Assembly (NCBI RefSeq): GCF_000275845.1
Contig: NW_006766891.1
Coordinates: forward strand, 167,562-231,561
Reading direction: 5' to 3'
Source: Dichomitus squalens LYAD-421 SS1
Taxonomy: Eukaryota > Basidiomycota > Agaricomycetes > Polyporales > Polyporaceae
DNA length: 64,000 bases
Shown: in pieces, positions 35,599 to 48,520 of the stretch
Layout: each line of letters begins with the position of its first letter
How positions within the stretch are numbered: the stretch's first letter is position 1
Program-made: the position numbers and the translations under genes
Notes under the pieces: generated by a model
Told to the model about the DNA's origin: nothing
The model's database searches: none
The model's input: the letters and a program-made list of their open reading frames with translations, nothing else

Positions 35599-38500
35599 TT
35601 ATCCTTGCGTTCGCGTGATGTTATAGTTCTTGCAAATCTCCAAGATATTCTGTTCCCACTTCCCGAGAAGTGCGATCGCAATGCCGGCATTGTCCAGCTC
35701 TTCTTGTAAAGCCTTCTGGTCTAGGTCTGTTGTCAATTGCCATGTCCCACTGCCAAACATCTTTCCGTAACTCACCACTGGGCAACATGGCGCCAAGTGC
35801 AAATAGGACGTCATCGCTCAAGAGTCCTGCAAGGTCTTTATCCTCCTGGTAGATCTGGATCAGGGGCGGTCCATCAATGTTTGTCACAATATCATCAGAA
35901 TTGAGACGGCCATGACCGACCTTGTCCCGCAAGTCGGATAGATCCTTCTGACAGCACTCCTCAATAGTCTGACCACCTGTGGGCCGGCAGTCGACGAGAT
36001 CTTCATGGGTGATGAGAGTAACCTTGGGCTGTGGCCGGAGTACAGGGCTGTCGACTTCCTCGATGTCGGACTGCAACCCAGCCGCCAGCGACTGCGACGC
36101 GGACGGCACCATCCGCGTCCCCATGCGCCGCGGAGGGTTTGGACTTGAGACTTCCTCGATGTCGTCGTCGTCCTGCCAGTCGGGGTCCTCCGCGTCATCA
36201 ACAAAGAGGCTCAACATCCGTTCCTGGTCATCCTGTGGAGGCGGCGGAATAGGCGCCTTCGGCTTCCTGCCGCGTGAGGGACCCGAAACGGAGAAAACCG
36301 CGGCGGAAGGACCAGCAGCGGGAGAACCTGCGAGGGACGATAGAGCGGGATCCAAATCGTTGACGGCTGGAAGTGCTCCTTTGCTTCGCGACTTAGCACT
36401 GCGCGGGGCTTTAGAGCCTGGTGCTCGTCCGTTGGACCGGTACTCGAGTTCGATCTGGATCCTGCCGTTCTTCAATCTATTGACGTTCGAGGCGAGCTGC
36501 GAACAGGAAGAGCGTTAGCGTCAGCGCTTCATCCGCACGCGTGGATAGCTTGCCTTCAAGTACGAGCTTGTATAATCCTGATACGTCTTCTGCTGGACGG
36601 TCGTGAGGACGCCCTGGAAGAGCATCTCGTCGATCAGCCGCTCTGCAAGCTGCTGCGTCAAGTGCTTGCACGAGCCGTAGCCGTCGACGTTGACGAAGCC
36701 CTTGTCGACCATCGTCCTCAGTTTGCTGCCTCGCAAGGCGCTCACCAGGTGGCTCTTTGTGATGGGCGTGCCGGTCGTTGAGAGGTTCTCGAACAGCGCG
36801 ACGGCCCTGATCGCGTCCTCCGTGTAATCCTCGCTCGAGACGGGCGTCTTGTCGCGGCAGTTGTCGCAGAGATCGCGGCACAAGGCGGGGTCGAACTTCT
36901 CGCCGAAGAAGTCGAGCACTTGTTGACGGCGGCACCGGACGTCGTTCGAGCAGTAGCGCACGACACTCCAGAAGTCTTCTTCCATCCAGCGCCGTTCCTC
37001 TTCGGGCTTCTCGTCTTTTCGAATCATCTCAAGTCGTGAGGTGACGTCGCCGTAGGAGTAAACTGTGGCGCGTAAGCATTCAGTCGACAAGTGGAGAGAC
37101 AAGAGCAGGGCGTTGCGTACACAGGATGCAATGGGCTGGTCGACCGTCACGTCCGGCGCGACCAGTCTCTTGGTAATAGCTGTACAAGATAAGCGTATCA
37201 GCTGTTGCCCCTGGTGATTACGCATATATGCTCACTTGGCAAGTGTGGCCGGTAAGGTATGATGTATAACATATCGAACTGTCCAAGGGTGAGCTCATTT
37301 GAAGCGTACAGAACCTACAGCCACGCACCATCAGCCTTGTCGATACCCATGCCGAAAGCAACCTGTCGAGCAATTTCAGCACCTATATCGATAGGTTAGA
37401 AGAGCGGGAAGGGTCTTACCGTAGCGACGATGATCAGAACCTCGCCCTCACTCCACTCCCTCTGCACCCTCCGCTTGTCGCAGTCGGCCAGACCCGCATG
37501 GAAGTGCTTCGCGTTCAGCTTGTACCGCTCGCGCAGCTCCTTCGCGACCTCCTCGCACTTGTCGCGCGAGTGGCAGTAGATGATGCCGGTGTGCGTCGGG
37601 AACCTGGTCTGGATGAGCGCGGCGATCTCGTCGACGCACGCCTTGTGCGACTTCTTCGGGCGCACCTCGTAGTCGAGGTTCGTGCGGTTGAAGGAGAGCT
37701 TGAGGCGCACGCAGTTGGGGATGTCGAGCCGGGAGACGATGTCGTGCACGACCTCGGCGTTCGCGGTCGCGGTGAGCGCGCTGATCGGCACTTTGGGGTA
37801 GCTCTTGCGGAGCTCGGTCAGATGGGTGTACTGCGTTGTGAAGAGCAGTCAGTCGGCAGACAGCGTGACAGGCAGGGCTGACGAGAGGAGAGACGCACGG
37901 AGTCGCGGAATCGTCTTCCCCAATCGGAGATACAATGTGCCTCGTCGATCACAAACCGCATGAGCTGCCCGTGCTCGTACAGCCACTGCAGCGTCGACTG
38001 CATGTACCCGCTCATCTGCAGCTGCTCCGGTGTGACGTACAGCAGGTTGGGCTTGTCCCTGCTCCGGAGCTGCGTCTTCACCTTTGTCCGCTCTGATTCC
38101 TTCATGTCGCCATTGATCAGGGCGCAGTGGACCCCAATCTTCTGCAGCGCCTGCACCTGATCGCGCATGAGCGACAACAGGGGGCTGACAACGATGGTCA
38201 CGCCCTTCTGACAGACGGCCGGGAGCTGGAACGTCAAACTCTTTCCGCTGCCCGTGGGGAACAGCACGAAGACGTCGCGGCCGTCCATCGCTGCGCAGAT
38301 GGCGTCGAGCTGCTTGGGACGGAAAGTTGGGAGGCCGAACACCCTCTTCAAGGTATCGAGGATCTGGTTGTAGTAGGGTCGAGTCTTGAGATCAGCCGAC
38401 TCGCTTGGGGTTGGGGGTGAAACGGCTTGGATGGGAGGAAGGGGTCGAGGCTGAGTTGCGGGTGGCGTAGCAGGCGTCGGGACGGGCCCGTCTGGCTCGT

Positions 38501-39762
38501 CAGTGAGGTCAATTCCATCAGAAGGGAATGAGTCCCAGTAATCTTCATCGGCGTCCATAGCGTCCGCCGGCGCAGATGGCCCCGCGACGAAAGCATTGTG
38601 CACTGGCGTAGATGTCCGAGGTATATCAAAGGGCGAGGGTGGCTCCAAGGCATTGGACGGATAGGGGTCACTATCGGCCAGGGTCGTGCTGGAAGCCGTT
38701 GGCAGGTATGTCTCGAGACTGGGGGCCCTCGTGGCGGCTTTAGACCTCTCTCCTCGCTGGATCGCTTTCAGCTCTGCTCGACTGGCGATCGCGCGTTTCT
38801 CTAAGAAATCGCTAATTGAAGAACGTCAGCGTGATCAGCGCTGTTCGACTCATGGACACGGACCTCAAGACGGTGAGCAGTTCTATGTCCTGGGGCACAT
38901 CTAGAGTCACGCGGGCAGCACCGATCAACTTGTTGCAGGCTTCAGACAGTTCGTTTGCCGTGTTGCAGACTCCGCGGAGCTCGCTCTCGGATTTCTTCGA
39001 GACGATAGATCAGATAACAATGGACAACGGCACTCCCGTCTTTCATACCTCAGGAAGGTCGGCGTCGTGTGCTAATGCCTCGAATGCGGCACTCAACGAG
39101 GCAGGCGGTCGAGAACGTTGCGCAGGCGGATGCAATTGTATATGAGGACTCGGCAGGGCCATACGCGGTGGTGGGTGATGGATGGTGAGATGCGAAGAGT
39201 CTCGCGCTCGGGCTTTGCCCTTTCCCTTGGGATCACTCTGGAAGACATTCTCCTTGTCCGGGACGTGATCGGTCTTAGGCCGCTTAGGAGGAGAAACGTG
39301 CGAAAAGGGGTCTTCGGGGCGTCCTGACGAAAGCCGCTTGCTAGGGATACTCGACGTAGACGTGTTCACAGAAACGGTCTCTGTAGAGGAGACGTCGATG
39401 TACGAGACACTGTTGTCGGCCGCGGAGGGGCCATTGAGAGGAGGTGGCTTGTTCTTGTTGAACCCTGGCGTGGACCAGGATCCCAGTCTCTTGTCTGCAA
39501 AGGAGGAATGAGTAGAGATGCTGACGGGCTGAGAGGCCACCGACGTACCTGTGCCAGTCGTAGGGGTCGAGTTGGGGATAGACTTGGCCGGCTTGAACTT
39601 ACTCTGTGCAACAGACGTGTCAAATGAGTGGCAGAGACCTGCGAAGAAGGGTCTGACCTTGCTGCCGCCTGTCTGAGGAGTGGCGGGCTTTGTGGGACTG
39701 GAGACTGGGGGAAGGACGTGCCTCCGCTGGAGCTCGTCCAGGTTGTTGCGGGGTCGGGACAT
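35599..39762 (-). CDS. RecQ-family ATP-dependent DNA helicase (Sgs1/BLM type)
   Basis: A 3'-5' DNA helicase for recombination and replication-fork repair. The ATG at 39762 begins MSRPRNNLDELQRRH. A disordered N-terminal region with KR-rich segments (SPPKRPKTDHVPDKEN) precedes the core. The helicase motifs are FGLPTFRPKQLDAICAAMDG (motif 0), VLFPTGSGKSLTFQLPAV (Walker A), VVSPLLSLMRDQ, FVIDEAHCISDWG (DEAH), ISALTATA, GIIYCHSRDKCE, VAFGMGIDKAD and YYQETGRAGRDGRPAHCIL (motif VI). The RecQ-C-terminal zinc module follows (CSNDVRCRRQQVLDFFGEKF with CRDLCDNC), then a winged-helix stretch (HLVSALRG, YGSCKHLTQQLAERLIDEML). The tail is acidic and low in complexity. I could not recognise a convincing HRDC domain, so the exact RecQ subtype is uncertain. 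Confidence 0.9.
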
Positions 39763-39978
39763 GCGGCGGTGGAGGGATGGTCGTGGAGGGCATCCAGGGT
39801 GGGAGGAAGGCCCGGGAGGCCTGGGACGGGAAGGGCGGAGAGCAAAGGATGATTGAGGATCGGCCCAGCCACCGCGTCGCGTCGCGAGAAGCCGTCACCT
39901 GACCGCTGTGCACCCAATCAGACAACAACCGCGTCGGTGGCTGCACCCGTCCTCCTCCTCCTGCTCCCTCAATACACC
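39763..39978. promoter_or_regulatory. Divergent promoter between RecQ helicase and NUF2
   Basis: 216 bp between the two start codons must supply promoters for both genes. The run before the NUF2 start is C/T-rich (near 39945-39970). Co-regulation is only inferred from the arrangement. Confidence 0.5.
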
Positions 39979-41704
39979 ATGTCCAGCAAATTCTGGTTCC
40001 CCTCCATGTCCGTCGCCGAGATCGTCGATGCCTTCACAGGATGGGGCTACTCCGTCAGTCCCGAGCAAGTCGCCCGGCCCACCTCCGACTTCGTCCTCGG
40101 CGTATACAGCGCGTGTCTAGAACAAGTGACCGGTATCACGCTCGAAACGCTTCAGAGCGCCATGGAGCAGTCGTTGGCTGCTTCTGACAACCCGGTATGT
40201 AGTCTACTACGAGCGTGTTCAAGCGTGTGTGTTCATCCCAAGACAGGACATTTACTCGCAAGCACTCGGCCAGAATCTGCTGCTTTACCATGTGTAGGTA
40301 CGTATCTTGTTGCGCATATCCCATGTCTTATACGGTTCGCACAGTCAAAGATTCGCAAATGCGGCCAAGATCAACGACTTCAGCTCCAAAGACCTCTACT
40401 TCCCCGACCCCGACCGCACACGCTCCATATTCTCCGCCTTCATCAACTTCATCAAGTTCTCTGAGCAGAGCGAAGCGTTCATCAATCGCCTTAGAGAGCA
40501 GTCTACCGCAGTCATCAGAGAACGCCAGACAGTCACAGAGGAGATCCAAGACCTGCAGGTGAAGATGGAGGAGTTCAAGTGAGTACACTCATATGCGTAG
40601 GCATGCGACTAGCATGAACGTCGGACCCAGGGTCAAACGAGCAGAAGACGAGCCCAAGTGTGAGGCTCTCCGACAAGAGAACACTGCGTTGATGGAGCAG
40701 GTCATCACGTACAAGGAAAAGCAGATGGGCTTCCTGCAGGACGTGGAGGGGCTCAAGCAGGAGAAGGCGGGGCTCGTCGCTGAAAAGGTACGATTCGCCG
40801 ACCGTACCACATACACATGTCGCACTTGCCAACCCGTCCGCCCTATCTTCGCAGGAGAAAGTCACGAACGAAATTGACACCATCACCGAGAACATCTCCC
40901 GCACACGCTCGCGCATCGTGCAGTCCCCCGAGCGCATCAAGCGCGACATCCAGACCATGGGCAACAATGCCGCGGAGGAGAAGCGCACCGTCGCCGCGAA
41001 TGAGGTCAAGACCAGGGACCTCCAGACGAAGATCGCGGCCCTGCTGAATATAGAGAAGGACGTGCGCTCCTGCGTGGAGCAGCTGCAGACTATCGAGAGG
41101 GAGATGCGCGCGCTCGACGGCGCGCAGAAGGAGCTTGGGGACCTAAGGGATACGCTAGACCGCAAGAAGGGCGAGCGCGCGGAGCTCGTCATGCGGCGCG
41201 AGGTTAGTCATGCTCCGCAATCTTCGTCCGCTGTTGGCGATGCTCACGGCTTGTGCTTCCGCGAGCTAGCGTGTCCACAAGCAGTTCTCAAACGCGCAAG
41301 AGAAGCTGGAGCGCGCGCAGCGGCACGCTGAAGACAAACGCCTCGCTAGTCAGCAGACGATCGAACGACTGCAGCGCGAGTACGAGGAGATGGCGGTGGA
41401 GCGGCGGGATAATGACAGACAGGTGGAGGAGTTGCGGGCGGAAGCCGACGAGATCGAGCGCAAGGTGAGCGTTCGCTGCAGGCGCGCGACTCTATGCGCA
41501 CTAGTACTCAGGTCTGCACAGATGGCCGAGCACATGAAGGCGAGTCAAGCCGAGCTGAACGAGCTGTTGACCGAGTACTGGAAACTCCGGCATGAGACTG
41601 GTACGTATGACATGACTGTCATCGAGGCCCCGGCTGACTGGCTTTTAGAGGTATACATGGAGACATTGGCGAACAAGCTCGGCATGCAGGTCAGGAGTAC
41701 CTGA
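39979..41704 (+). CDS. NUF2: Kinetochore protein Nuf2 (NDC80 complex)
   Basis: A subunit of the outer-kinetochore NDC80 complex that binds microtubules in mitosis. The ATG at 39979 starts MSSKFWFPSMSVAEIVDAFT, which with GWGYSVSPEQVARPTSDFVL is the Nuf2 calponin-homology head. RFANAAKINDFSSKDLYFPD and TRSIFSAFINFIKFSEQ complete the head. From about residue 150 the protein is a long coiled coil (VIRERQTVTEEIQDLQVKME, LEKAQ-type heptads, MASQQTIERLQREYEEM-like sequence), ending VYMETLANKLGMQVRST. About nine exons are joined by short introns. The length of about 460 residues is normal for the family. Identity is secure. Confidence 0.93.
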
Positions 41705-41902
41705 CGAATTGTCCTATTCTTGTTCCCCTATTCCCTTACTTTAATATTGCATTACTTGGTGTATAGTCATGTAGTGATACCCACGTTGTACAAGTACTGT
41801 CTAACCTGATACAACAGACCCAAGGGTCCATAAGACAAGGAGCCTAGAGAAAAATATACCTGACAAGAACTCTGCACATCCGCCGAAAGGTCGCAGGAGA
41901 GG

Positions 41903-43708
41903 TTACCGGGCGCGTTTCTTACCCTTCGGTTTCTTTACAATTTCGGCACATTCTCGACAGTACCACTTTCCCTTCGGCGGGCGCACGAGCCCCACGCAGC
42001 CCATATGGAACTGTCCAAACGAAACCGAGACTCGGTTAGCAATCGAGGTACGCGCTCGCTCAGCGCCGACGCTCACTCACCCATTCTTTCGCGCACGTCG
42101 GATTATCGCAGGCGATCATCTAGGGATTACATAGAAGAAGCGGATCTCTGTCAGCGGTTCGTTGTTGACGTATACACAGCAGGACGCACGTCGCCGTAAG
42201 ACACCTGGTTGCAGAAGCAGTAACGTGGCTCGTCCGGGTCTGGCGGCTCTCCCTCGGGGAGTATGGGTGCGGCCGCCTGGGACTGCGCGGGGATCTTCAG
42301 CATGAGTGGGGGCTGAGGACGGGCTGCTGTCTCGCTTTCTCCCTCAGGTGCGGCGTTCTCTTCCTCGGGAGTCACCTGCTCTGGCTCCGCCGTTTTCTCG
42401 GATTTCGGTTTGGCACTCTTCCGTCGCTTCCTGCCCCTCCTTACACGCGAAGGGGCTCGTTCGGCAGGCTCCGCAACTGGCCCGTCAGCCGGCTCGGCAG
42501 TGACGTCGATGATTTCGATGTCTTCGGTTTCCGCCTCCTGGGGTAGCGGAAAGGAAGTAGGGGGTTCCTCCACCGCCGGGGCCGGGGCCTGTGGCTCGTG
42601 TGGTTCGGTGTGAGGCTCGACGGCGATCTCAATACGCAGGGGGTCTTCGATAGCGTCAAGCTCGAGAGGAGGGGGACTGGAAGCAGCTCGGGTCCGCTTG
42701 AACTGTGGAACTACAAGCTCCGGAAGGATGATAGAAGCTGGATGAGTCCCAGGACGAAGGCCGAGGGAGATGGAAGCTTCTTGCTCCTTGATAGAACGGT
42801 CAAGGTCACGAATGTACCGGTCAACCTGCCCCCGAGGTGTCAATTGAGACACCATCCGCGGAGCGATACACACGTGCTGAAAAGGGGGATGTGTGTACTC
42901 ACCAGGTCGCAGACATGCTGCGCCAAGTACTGCTTCTCGACAGACGCACGGGATATTTCCTCCACTGATTGGGCCATGCTGGTCAAGAGTTCGCGAGTCG
43001 ACTGCGAGGGCTCCGCGACTACAGAGAGTGGTCTTGAGGAGATTGAGGGTGTGCGACCTTTGTTGGAAGTGGCTGCCGAGGTAGGTGCAGGAGGTGTGGA
43101 GTCCGCTTTACCATTCACTGTGGTCCCATTTGGCTTTGGACTTTGCGGGCCCACCACAGAGCCATCTGCGTCTAGAGCGCCATTGGACTCGTGTGTATGC
43201 TCAGTAGGCGCGGGTTCATTCGGCTTGTCCGACGCTGCAGCCAATGTTCTTCGCAATGCAATATACTTGAGGATGGTAGGAGTGAGATTGGATGTCAACT
43301 CTGCACGTCGTCAGATGCCTGGATTTTAGGCGCTCGAAAGGAGACGGACCTTGGGCTTGCTGGTCAAGCTCCTGGATGAGGGTGAAGTCGCGATGGATGG
43401 ATATGGGCAGCTGCTCGAGCACTGTTACGACAATGACGGCTGAGGGAAGCTATGTCGAGAGAGGTGAGAAGGAGGAACGCACACTCATAATGCTCCTCCC
43501 TGAAAGCATCCCATATGTCGCGTTCCTTCGCGAACGCCTCTGTGTCTAACTCGTCAGTCGGCGCTTCTTCACTGGGACCAGACTCGGGCCCATTCTGGAT
43601 CTGCTGCTCTGTAGGATGCTTGCGCAGCGGGGATGCCGAGGATTGCTCGGAAGCCACAGGATCTGAGTCAGTGTCGATGCGTCGTCGTTTGTGCCTACGG
43701 GTGGACAT
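41903..43708 (-). CDS. ING-family PHD-finger chromatin protein
   Basis: A reader subunit of histone acetyltransferase or deacetylase complexes (Yng1/Yng2/Pho23 group). The ATG at 43708 begins MSTRRHKRRRIDTDSD. The N-terminal ING region is split over several exons: VLEQLPISIHRDFTLIQELD, SNLTPTILKYIALRR, SVEEISRASVEKQYLAQHV and VDRYIRDLDRSIKEQEASI, where the last is the typical end of the ING domain. A Pro/Glu-rich linker with a basic stretch (RVRRGRKRRKSAKPKSEK) follows. The C-terminal PHD finger is [20 protein letters not shown], then EWFHMGCVGLV and GKWYCRECA, and the tail KKPKGKKRAR. The Cys4-His-Cys3 pattern is complete. The linker of about 230 residues is long, and the histone mark read (H3K4me3 in relatives) is inferred. 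Confidence 0.92.
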
Positions 43709-44429
43709 GGTCGAAGAGACGATTAGTATTGGCTCGAGCCAGTGGCCACTCCGTGTCGGCGCTCCTTCTACTCAACGCCACAATCTGTAACGTGACAGCT
43801 GTGTGACGCTTGTGCAATCCGGCCATCTGTTCAAAATGGTTCCGCTAACCTTGATCGTGAACTTAAGCGTCGGGCGACCTGCTCGCCGCGCGCGACCTCG
43901 CTCAAGGATTCCTATAAGCCGCTCCAGCCACCCGTTTCATGTTCTGGGCTATTTCTGTCATGACATATCTCGCAGCGATGCAGTGCCCCGCCCTGTGGGT
44001 ATCACTGCGGGCCTCTATGTGGTTCAGACCTGCGACGCGACGGCGCGTATGCCGACTTCTAAGCGTGAGTTTCATATCGTTTAAACTTGCGCAAAGTCTT
44101 CTAGCCATACTGAAATCACATACTGCAGTGTCCTCCTAGCATTTAGGATGGCTGTCCAACATTCTTGCATCCTCCGAACGTGTTCTAGTGCCACACTCCG
44201 AGCGGACCCTGCGATGAAAGCCTATAGTTAAGATTCCCCCTGGCGCTCCGGTATCGCCTCCCTTAGCTACCACGCTCAGGTAATCTGGCTCACCAGGTGC
44301 TAGTCATCATCAATCGTACCATCCTTACTCGCACAGCACCAGGTCGCGGTCGCTTGCTCCAACAGTTTTAATACCGGAGAGAGTGTCGTAACCCTGGATA
44401 GCTCATCTTACTTCACAACCGTTCTCGTC
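43709..44429. other. Divergent upstream region, ING gene / GMC oxidoreductase gene
   Basis: About 720 bp between divergent starts. No coding sequence is supported. A ttttaata run near 44366 could act as a TATA-like element for the oxidoreductase, about 60 bp before its start codon; this is a weak call. Confidence 0.4.
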
Positions 44430-46657
44430 ATGCGCAAGAACCTTGCGATATTTGCCTTTGCCTTGGCAGCAAACCTAGAGCTGACAAGCGCAGCACTCTT
44501 CACCAACCCGGCCGACGTGCCTACGAATAAACAGTACCAATATGTTGTCGTGGGCGCCGGACCCGGGGGCAGCGTCGTCGCAAGTCGGCTCTCGGAGGAT
44601 CCGCATACTAATGTCTTGCTTCTTGAAGCTGGTCCGAGGTGAGCAGCATACGTTCACTGAGTGCCGGCCATACATCTGAAGCACTGCATCTGCAGCGACG
44701 AAGGAGTGTTGCAGATTGAAGTCCCCTACCTTGCACTTGAGCTGCAGCCCAATACGACTTACGACTGGAACTATACGACGGTCCCTCAGACAGGGTTAGG
44801 CGGGAGGGCCATCGCGTATACACGTGGACATGTCCTTGGCGGTAGCTCCAGCATTAGTGAGTCTCGCGCCGCCCTTTCCAGACAGTCTCTCACAAGGTGA
44901 TTCTTGCAGACATCATGGCTTGGACACGAAGCTCTCTAGACGACTTCAACAGGTATGCCGCTGTCAGTGGAGATGATGGGTGGTCCTGGGATGCCATCGA
45001 GCCTTACTTCAAGAAGGTCAGAATTGCCTACACCGCACACATTCAGTTTGATTTTCTCTGACGCCCAAATCCAGATCGAACATTTCGTTCCGCCTGTTGA
45101 CCATCACAATACCAGTGGTCAAATCGACATCCAAATCCACGGCACACGCGGGCCTCTAAACATCACAGTCAATAATACACCATACCCCATAGATTCACAC
45201 GTGATCAATACCACACAAGAACTTAGTGATGAGTATCCTTTCAACATAGACATGAACTCTGGTCACCCCTTGGGAATCGGTCTGCATATATCTTGCATCT
45301 AGCATTGTATCTCGTAATTTGACCTTTAGTGTGTTGAGTTAGGGTGGGCCCAAAGCGCAACGGGTAACGGCATGCGATCAAGCGCATCTTCATCTTATAT
45401 CAGACCGGTACTTTCTCGGCCCAACCTGGACGTTTTGGTCAATACGGTCGCAACGAGGCTCCTCAGAAGTGGCCACGATAACGTAACTGGAGTACCAGTC
45501 TTCTCCGGCGTCGAAGTCGCACAATCGAGCACATGTACGCAAATCCTTCTGCTTTGATGCCGATGCCGAATCTGACAGGAGTGCTTCAAGCGCCTGTCTT
45601 TGCCTTCAATGCGACGAAGGAAGTGATATTATCCGCAGGCGCTGTCAACACGCCTCAGCTCCTGATGCTCTCTGGAATCGGCCCCTCCTCGCATCTCTCC
45701 TCTCTTGGTATCGAAACCGTCGTCGACCATCCCTCCGTTGGTCAGAATCTCTCTGACCACCCTGGTGTGGGCAACCAGTACAGCGTGGCAGCCGCTCAGG
45801 ACGACACGGATGACAATCTCGTACGGAACAGCACACTCTTCAATGAGCTGTTGCAGGAATGGAAGGACAAGAGGCTAGGCACGATGACCGGCAACGGTTT
45901 CAACCACATTGGCTGGTTGAGGCTACCGACAGATGATCCAATCTGGAAGACGGCGCAAGACCCGAGCGCAGGCCCCACTGCGGCGCAGTACGAGTTCCTC
46001 TTTGACGTGAGTTAGACTATGCCGTACGCTCCGCGGACATCTCGATGACATCGCATCCCCCACATCAGGACGGTTACGTGGCGGCAACCGCTCCTCCAAC
46101 CGGATACTTCATAACTGTTGACACAGTGCTCGTATCCCCCACTTCTAGGGGCAGCATCACGCTTGCGTCAGCAAACCCCTTCGACTCGCCCCTCATCGAC
46201 CCTGCATTCCTCAACACGACGTTGGATATATATGTCATGCGAGCCGCCATACGCTCAGCAGCGCACTTCCTTTCGGCGAAGACCTGGGATGGCTTCGTGA
46301 CGGGGCAAGGGGGGGACTTCGCCAACGTGGATCTGGACTTGGACGAGTCGGTCGATGCGTGGGCACGGGCGCGGGCCATGACCGTGTGGCATCCGACGGG
46401 CACTGCTCAGATGGGCAAATGTAACGACACGGGCAGCGTGGTCGATCCCGACTTGAGGGTCAAGGGGACCAAGGGCCTGAGGGTTGTCGATGCAAGCGTC
46501 TTTGTGAGTATTGTTCAATTCTCATGCGGCATCTGTCCGAGTCGCTGACTTTGTATCTCTCTAGCCATACATCCCGGCATCGCATCCACAAGCAGTGGTG
46601 TATGCGTTTGCGGAGCGTGCTGCGGATCTGATTAAAGATGGAAGGCGTTATTGCTGA
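44430..46657 (+). CDS. Secreted GMC flavo-oxidoreductase, aryl-alcohol-oxidase-like
   Basis: An FAD enzyme of the glucose-methanol-choline family. The ATG at 44430 gives a signal peptide ([20 protein letters not shown]). The FAD-binding fold is [20 protein letters not shown] with NVLLLEAGP. The sequence continues [29 protein letters not shown] and [18 protein letters not shown] signature 2 is [20 protein letters not shown]. The catalytic region has [11 protein letters not shown] and [20 protein letters not shown], whose two His residues correspond to the active-site pair of aryl-alcohol oxidases. At least eight exons are used, and the stop is at 46655-46657. Such enzymes oxidise aromatic alcohols and make extracellular hydrogen peroxide for lignin attack. 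The precise substrate is not shown by the sequence. Several NxT/NxS sites fit a secreted glycoprotein. Confidence 0.92.
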
Positions 46658-47457
46658 AAGCTACCAGGTCCATCTGGAGTTTGGGTCTGGTCTTGATACG
46701 AACGAACTAAGGTACATTCCGAATACTCTTATATGTATGTAGGCGGTTACTCTGTGCTTTATGAGACTTTCATCTGTGATGAAGGGACATTTTTGGTGCG
46801 AATATTTCATAGGCATCTCTTATGATGTGCGTACAAACAAAAGTTATGAGTATCTGCCGGCTATCAACACAATTAGCTACTAGCCACACGAAGAGCCCAA
46901 CGGAAAGCGGCTGCCTGGAGCCAGTTTATCGCGTCAAGCTAGCTGTCCACGACCCATTTAACATATAGTCAGGTTAGCCCATCAGCGGAAAACCACCACG
47001 TCCTAGGGAACATATTGAGACGACCGATTCATTCCCACAAAAGCTGACGTACTTGTGGGCTACGTTTCATCTTCGACTTGATGAAGCGGAGCAGGTGCTT
47101 CTGGTTCATGCTAAGTACTGGAATGATGGACATGGGTGTCCACTTTGCGGACGTTACAAAAGTCACTGCGTTCCTCGTCACTGACACGGCAATGACGCAA
47201 AGATAAGTTTCGCGTACCAGTCTGTATGTGGGCAATGCTCATGCTCTCCGCCGCGTCAGGCGAAACGTGCATTATGAGGCTGATATACTTACCAAGGACG
47301 TCCTGCTTTCTGTGCTGCCAACGAAGGCGAGCTGTTCATGCATTGTCGTAACTCGGCAACTAGCGGAGAATCACTCGCAATGGTCAGACGACAACGCCTT
47401 GTTCATTCGATATCATGAAGAGGGGAGATACAAATACACAACAAACGTACGTGCCCA
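46658..47457. other. Convergent 3' region, about 800 bp without a recognised gene
   Basis: This lies between the convergent GMC and unknown minus-strand genes. A 68-codon minus-strand frame at 47029-47235 and a plus-strand frame at 47228-47476 have no recognisable features. I see nothing certain here. Confidence 0.4.
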
Positions 47458-48259
47458 TCACAGGTTCCCATATTGAGGTTGTACAGGTACGGCATACGCA
47501 GACTGCCTAACAGGCACCATGAACGTGAAAGTCTCAGGACGGTCTGCTCGCACGAGGGTGATGTGCATGCCCTCCGGAACACTCCACTTCTCTTCCCCGT
47601 CGGGGAAGTCTTTACAATCCATAGCCCTTTCCCACGAAACGAGTGGGCCTGACATCGTGTACATGCCTTGTACGTTCGACGGCGACGACCAAAGGGCGAA
47701 TCCCTCAGGAAGATTGACAGGGATCTGTCGACGAGTGTCGTAGAAATCGAGGCAGAACTGGCGGTAGAAGTCCATCCCGCCATCCCACATACGGATCGCA
47801 TACTCGGAGTCGGGGATGCGCACGAAGAAGGTCTTGTCGTCTGACTGCGGCTTCACCTGGAGCGTAGGATGTGAATAAATAAGCAACACATCAGTGACAG
47901 AACGCATGACTCACCCCCATCGTCCGGATCCCGGGACCTGCAATCATTTCCTCCACGCGTTTATTGATAGCGTCAATGTAGGTATGCAAGTTTTCGTCAG
48001 TAGCTTGGAAAGCCATCTTGATGGAGCCGTGGAGCTCGGCTTCGGTCATAGGCTTGAAGCCTGGGTATCGTTGCACCATATACTCGTCGGCCTTATAGAA
48101 GGTTGGCGGGAGTGGCTGTGGTTGGGAACCCAATCCACGTGTGGGAGGACGCGGAGGGGAAGAGCTCGGGGGAGTGAGAGGCTGCAACATCAACCAAGTC
48201 AATACCCCGAGATCGTGACAGAATCATACAACTATACCCACGAGAGAGGTGCGAGGCAT
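47458..48259 (-). CDS. Uncharacterised protein, about 230 residues
   Basis: I do not recognise the family. The ATG at 48259 gives MPRTSL. An intron with donor gtgggt and acceptor ttgcag joins it to PLTPPSSSPPRPPTRGLG, a Pro-rich linker. A second intron near 47860-47915 joins GIRTMG to VKPQSDDKTFFVRIPDSEY. The protein continues with MVQRYPGFKPMTEAELHGSI, WDGGMDFYRQFCLDFYD, IPVNLPEGFALWSSPS and PEGMHITLVRADRPETFTF. It ends QPQYGNL with the stop at 47458-47460. There is no signal peptide or membrane segment. The composition (Tyr, Phe and Trp spread through an alpha/beta-looking sequence) suggests a folded cytosolic protein. It is divergent from the plus-strand gene starting at 48521. Real gene likely; function unknown. 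Confidence 0.6.
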
Positions 48260-48383
48260 GATGACACGCAGGAGACGATAGAGATGGCGGTAGCAATCGA
48301 AGTTCGAATTAGCCGTCTGAGTTGAATGCTTCGAATATAGACGCCAAAGGAGTGCGTCTTTTTCGAGCCCCCGTTTTTTGTTC

Positions 48384-48459
48384 CCATTGTTCTTCTCCTA
48401 TTGTTCTTGCTTCCATTGTCGTCACTCCCATTGTCATCGCTCCCATTGTTCTCGCTTAT
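48384..48459. repeat. 15-bp minisatellite, five imperfect copies
   Basis: The core attgtt/attgtc recurs at 48386, 48400, 48415, 48430 and 48445, giving spacings of 14, 15, 15 and 15. The unit resembles ccattgtcatcgctc. It lies in the short divergent region between two unknown genes, so copy number could affect expression of either (inference). Confidence 0.8.
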
Positions 48460-48520
48460 CGTTCTCAAAGCCTCAATAAATAAGTGACCGTGAGGCTGGA
48501 TCCCGAGGCAACTCGCTGCT

